DNA of 5,242 nt from Pseudonocardiales bacterium (GTDB lineage: Bacteria > Actinomycetota > Actinomycetes > Mycobacteriales > Pseudonocardiaceae): NCBI GenBank assembly GCA_025465385.1, contig JAODNG010000450.1, positions 1 to 5,242 on the forward strand, read 5' to 3'. A program made the position numbers and the translations under genes. Of the stretch, positions 4,754 to 5,242 are shown one piece after another. The notes under the pieces are model-generated. The model searched no databases, was not told the origin of the DNA, and saw only the letters and a list, made by a program, of their open reading frames with translations. How positions within the stretch are numbered: position 1 is the stretch's first letter; the number at the start of each line of letters is the position of its first letter.

Positions 4754-5242
4754 GTGAAGACGACATCGTTTCTGTGGCTTGAGATCACAGGTAAGTGCCA
4801 GCTCGAGTGCGTGCACTGCTACGCCGACTCCGGGCCGGCTGGTACGCACGGCGCGATGACCACCGAGGACTGGATTCGGCTAATCGAGGAGGCCGCCGAG
4901 CTGGGTGTGCAGGCGGTGCAGTTCATCGGTGGCGAGCCCACATTGCACCCCGATCTGCCCCGCCTGATCGAGCATGCCCTGGGCGTCGGAATTGAGGTCG
5001 AGGTCTTCAGCAACCTGGTGCACGTGGCTCCGACGCTGTGGAAGTGCTTCCAGCGACCTGGAGTACGCCTGGCCTGTTCGTACTACTCTGACCGAGCCGA
5101 TCAGCACGCGGCCGTCACCGGACGGACCGGCAGCCACACTCGCACCCGCTCCAACATCCTCGAGGCGATCCGACGCTCGATTCCGATGCGGGTCGGTGTC
5201 GTAGGGCTTACCGATGACCAGCGCACCGAGCAAGCCATGGAG
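4754..5242 (+). CDS. Radical SAM enzyme, likely peptide-modifying type, 3' truncated by window end
   Basis: From GTG 4754 the frame stays open for 163 codons to the window end. The protein starts with the N-terminal TIM-barrel part of a radical SAM enzyme: FLWLEITGKC then the cluster motif C15-X3-C19-X2-C22-Y, which holds the [4Fe-4S] that cleaves S-adenosylmethionine. IGGEPTLHP (58-66) carries the GGE motif for the SAM amino group, and VEVFSN (82-87) is the next conserved strand. LEITGKCQLECVHCYADSGP is typical of the group whose members often carry a C-terminal SPASM or Twitch cluster domain and modify peptides; that part lies beyond the window. GTG 4754 has only a weak GGGG SD (4746-4749). 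GTG 4739 in the same frame is an alternative start adding five residues; ATG 4856 lies after the cysteine motif and cannot be the start. Third-position G+C is about 82 % over 60 codons versus about 90 % in the oxidase. Confidence 0.93.
   Translation, partial: MKTTSFLWLEITGKCQLECVHCYADSGPAGTHGAMTTEDWIRLIEEAAELGVQAVQFIGGEPTLHPDLPRLIEHALGVGIEVEVFSNLVHVAPTLWKCFQRPGVRLACSYYSDRADQHAAVTGRTGSHTRTRSNILEAIRRSIPMRVGVVGLTDDQRTEQAME

Overview
The window is high-GC DNA (about 65-70 % G+C in the genes, with third codon positions mostly G or C). Codon use, gene families and promoter style fit an actinomycete, plausibly a mycobacterium or close relative, but nothing here fixes the species. All supported genes lie on the + strand.

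Layout. (1) 1-524: the 3' part of a DUF421/YetF-type membrane protein gene. (2) 525-845: a non-coding gap. (3) 846-911: a possible 21-codon small ORF with a strong Shine-Dalgarno (SD), ending by TGATG overlap on the next start. (4) 911-4072: a 1053-residue fused FAD-linked oxidase and iron-sulfur/CCG-domain protein (YdiJ / GlcD-GlcF-like D-2-hydroxyacid dehydrogenase) with a short hydrophobic C-terminal tail. (5) 4073-4314: a hairpin, a TATACT promoter-like box and a leader rich in inverted repeats, ending in four perfect tandem GGTGGAGA octamers. (6) 4315-4422: a 35-residue ORF directly behind those octamers, followed by an ATGA-overlapping 13-codon ORF. (7) 4461-4753: a less GC-rich non-coding stretch with dyads and a promoter-like AT-rich island. 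(8) 4754 to the end: the first 163 codons of a radical SAM enzyme (GTG start, CX3CX2C motif) that runs out of the window.

The oxidase is a metabolic flavoprotein expected to oxidise a small D-2-hydroxyacid and pass electrons through Fe-S clusters to the membrane. The most interesting part is 4100-5242. A short, well-translated, Cys-free and His-rich peptide lies next to a radical SAM enzyme that resembles the peptide-modifying (often SPASM-containing) group. Together they look like a possible ribosomally made, post-translationally modified peptide (RiPP) locus. The peptide's translation start carries repeated SD sites, and two upstream segments are complementary to them. Pairing of this peptide with this enzyme is inference: 331 bases separate them and the rest of the locus is outside the window.
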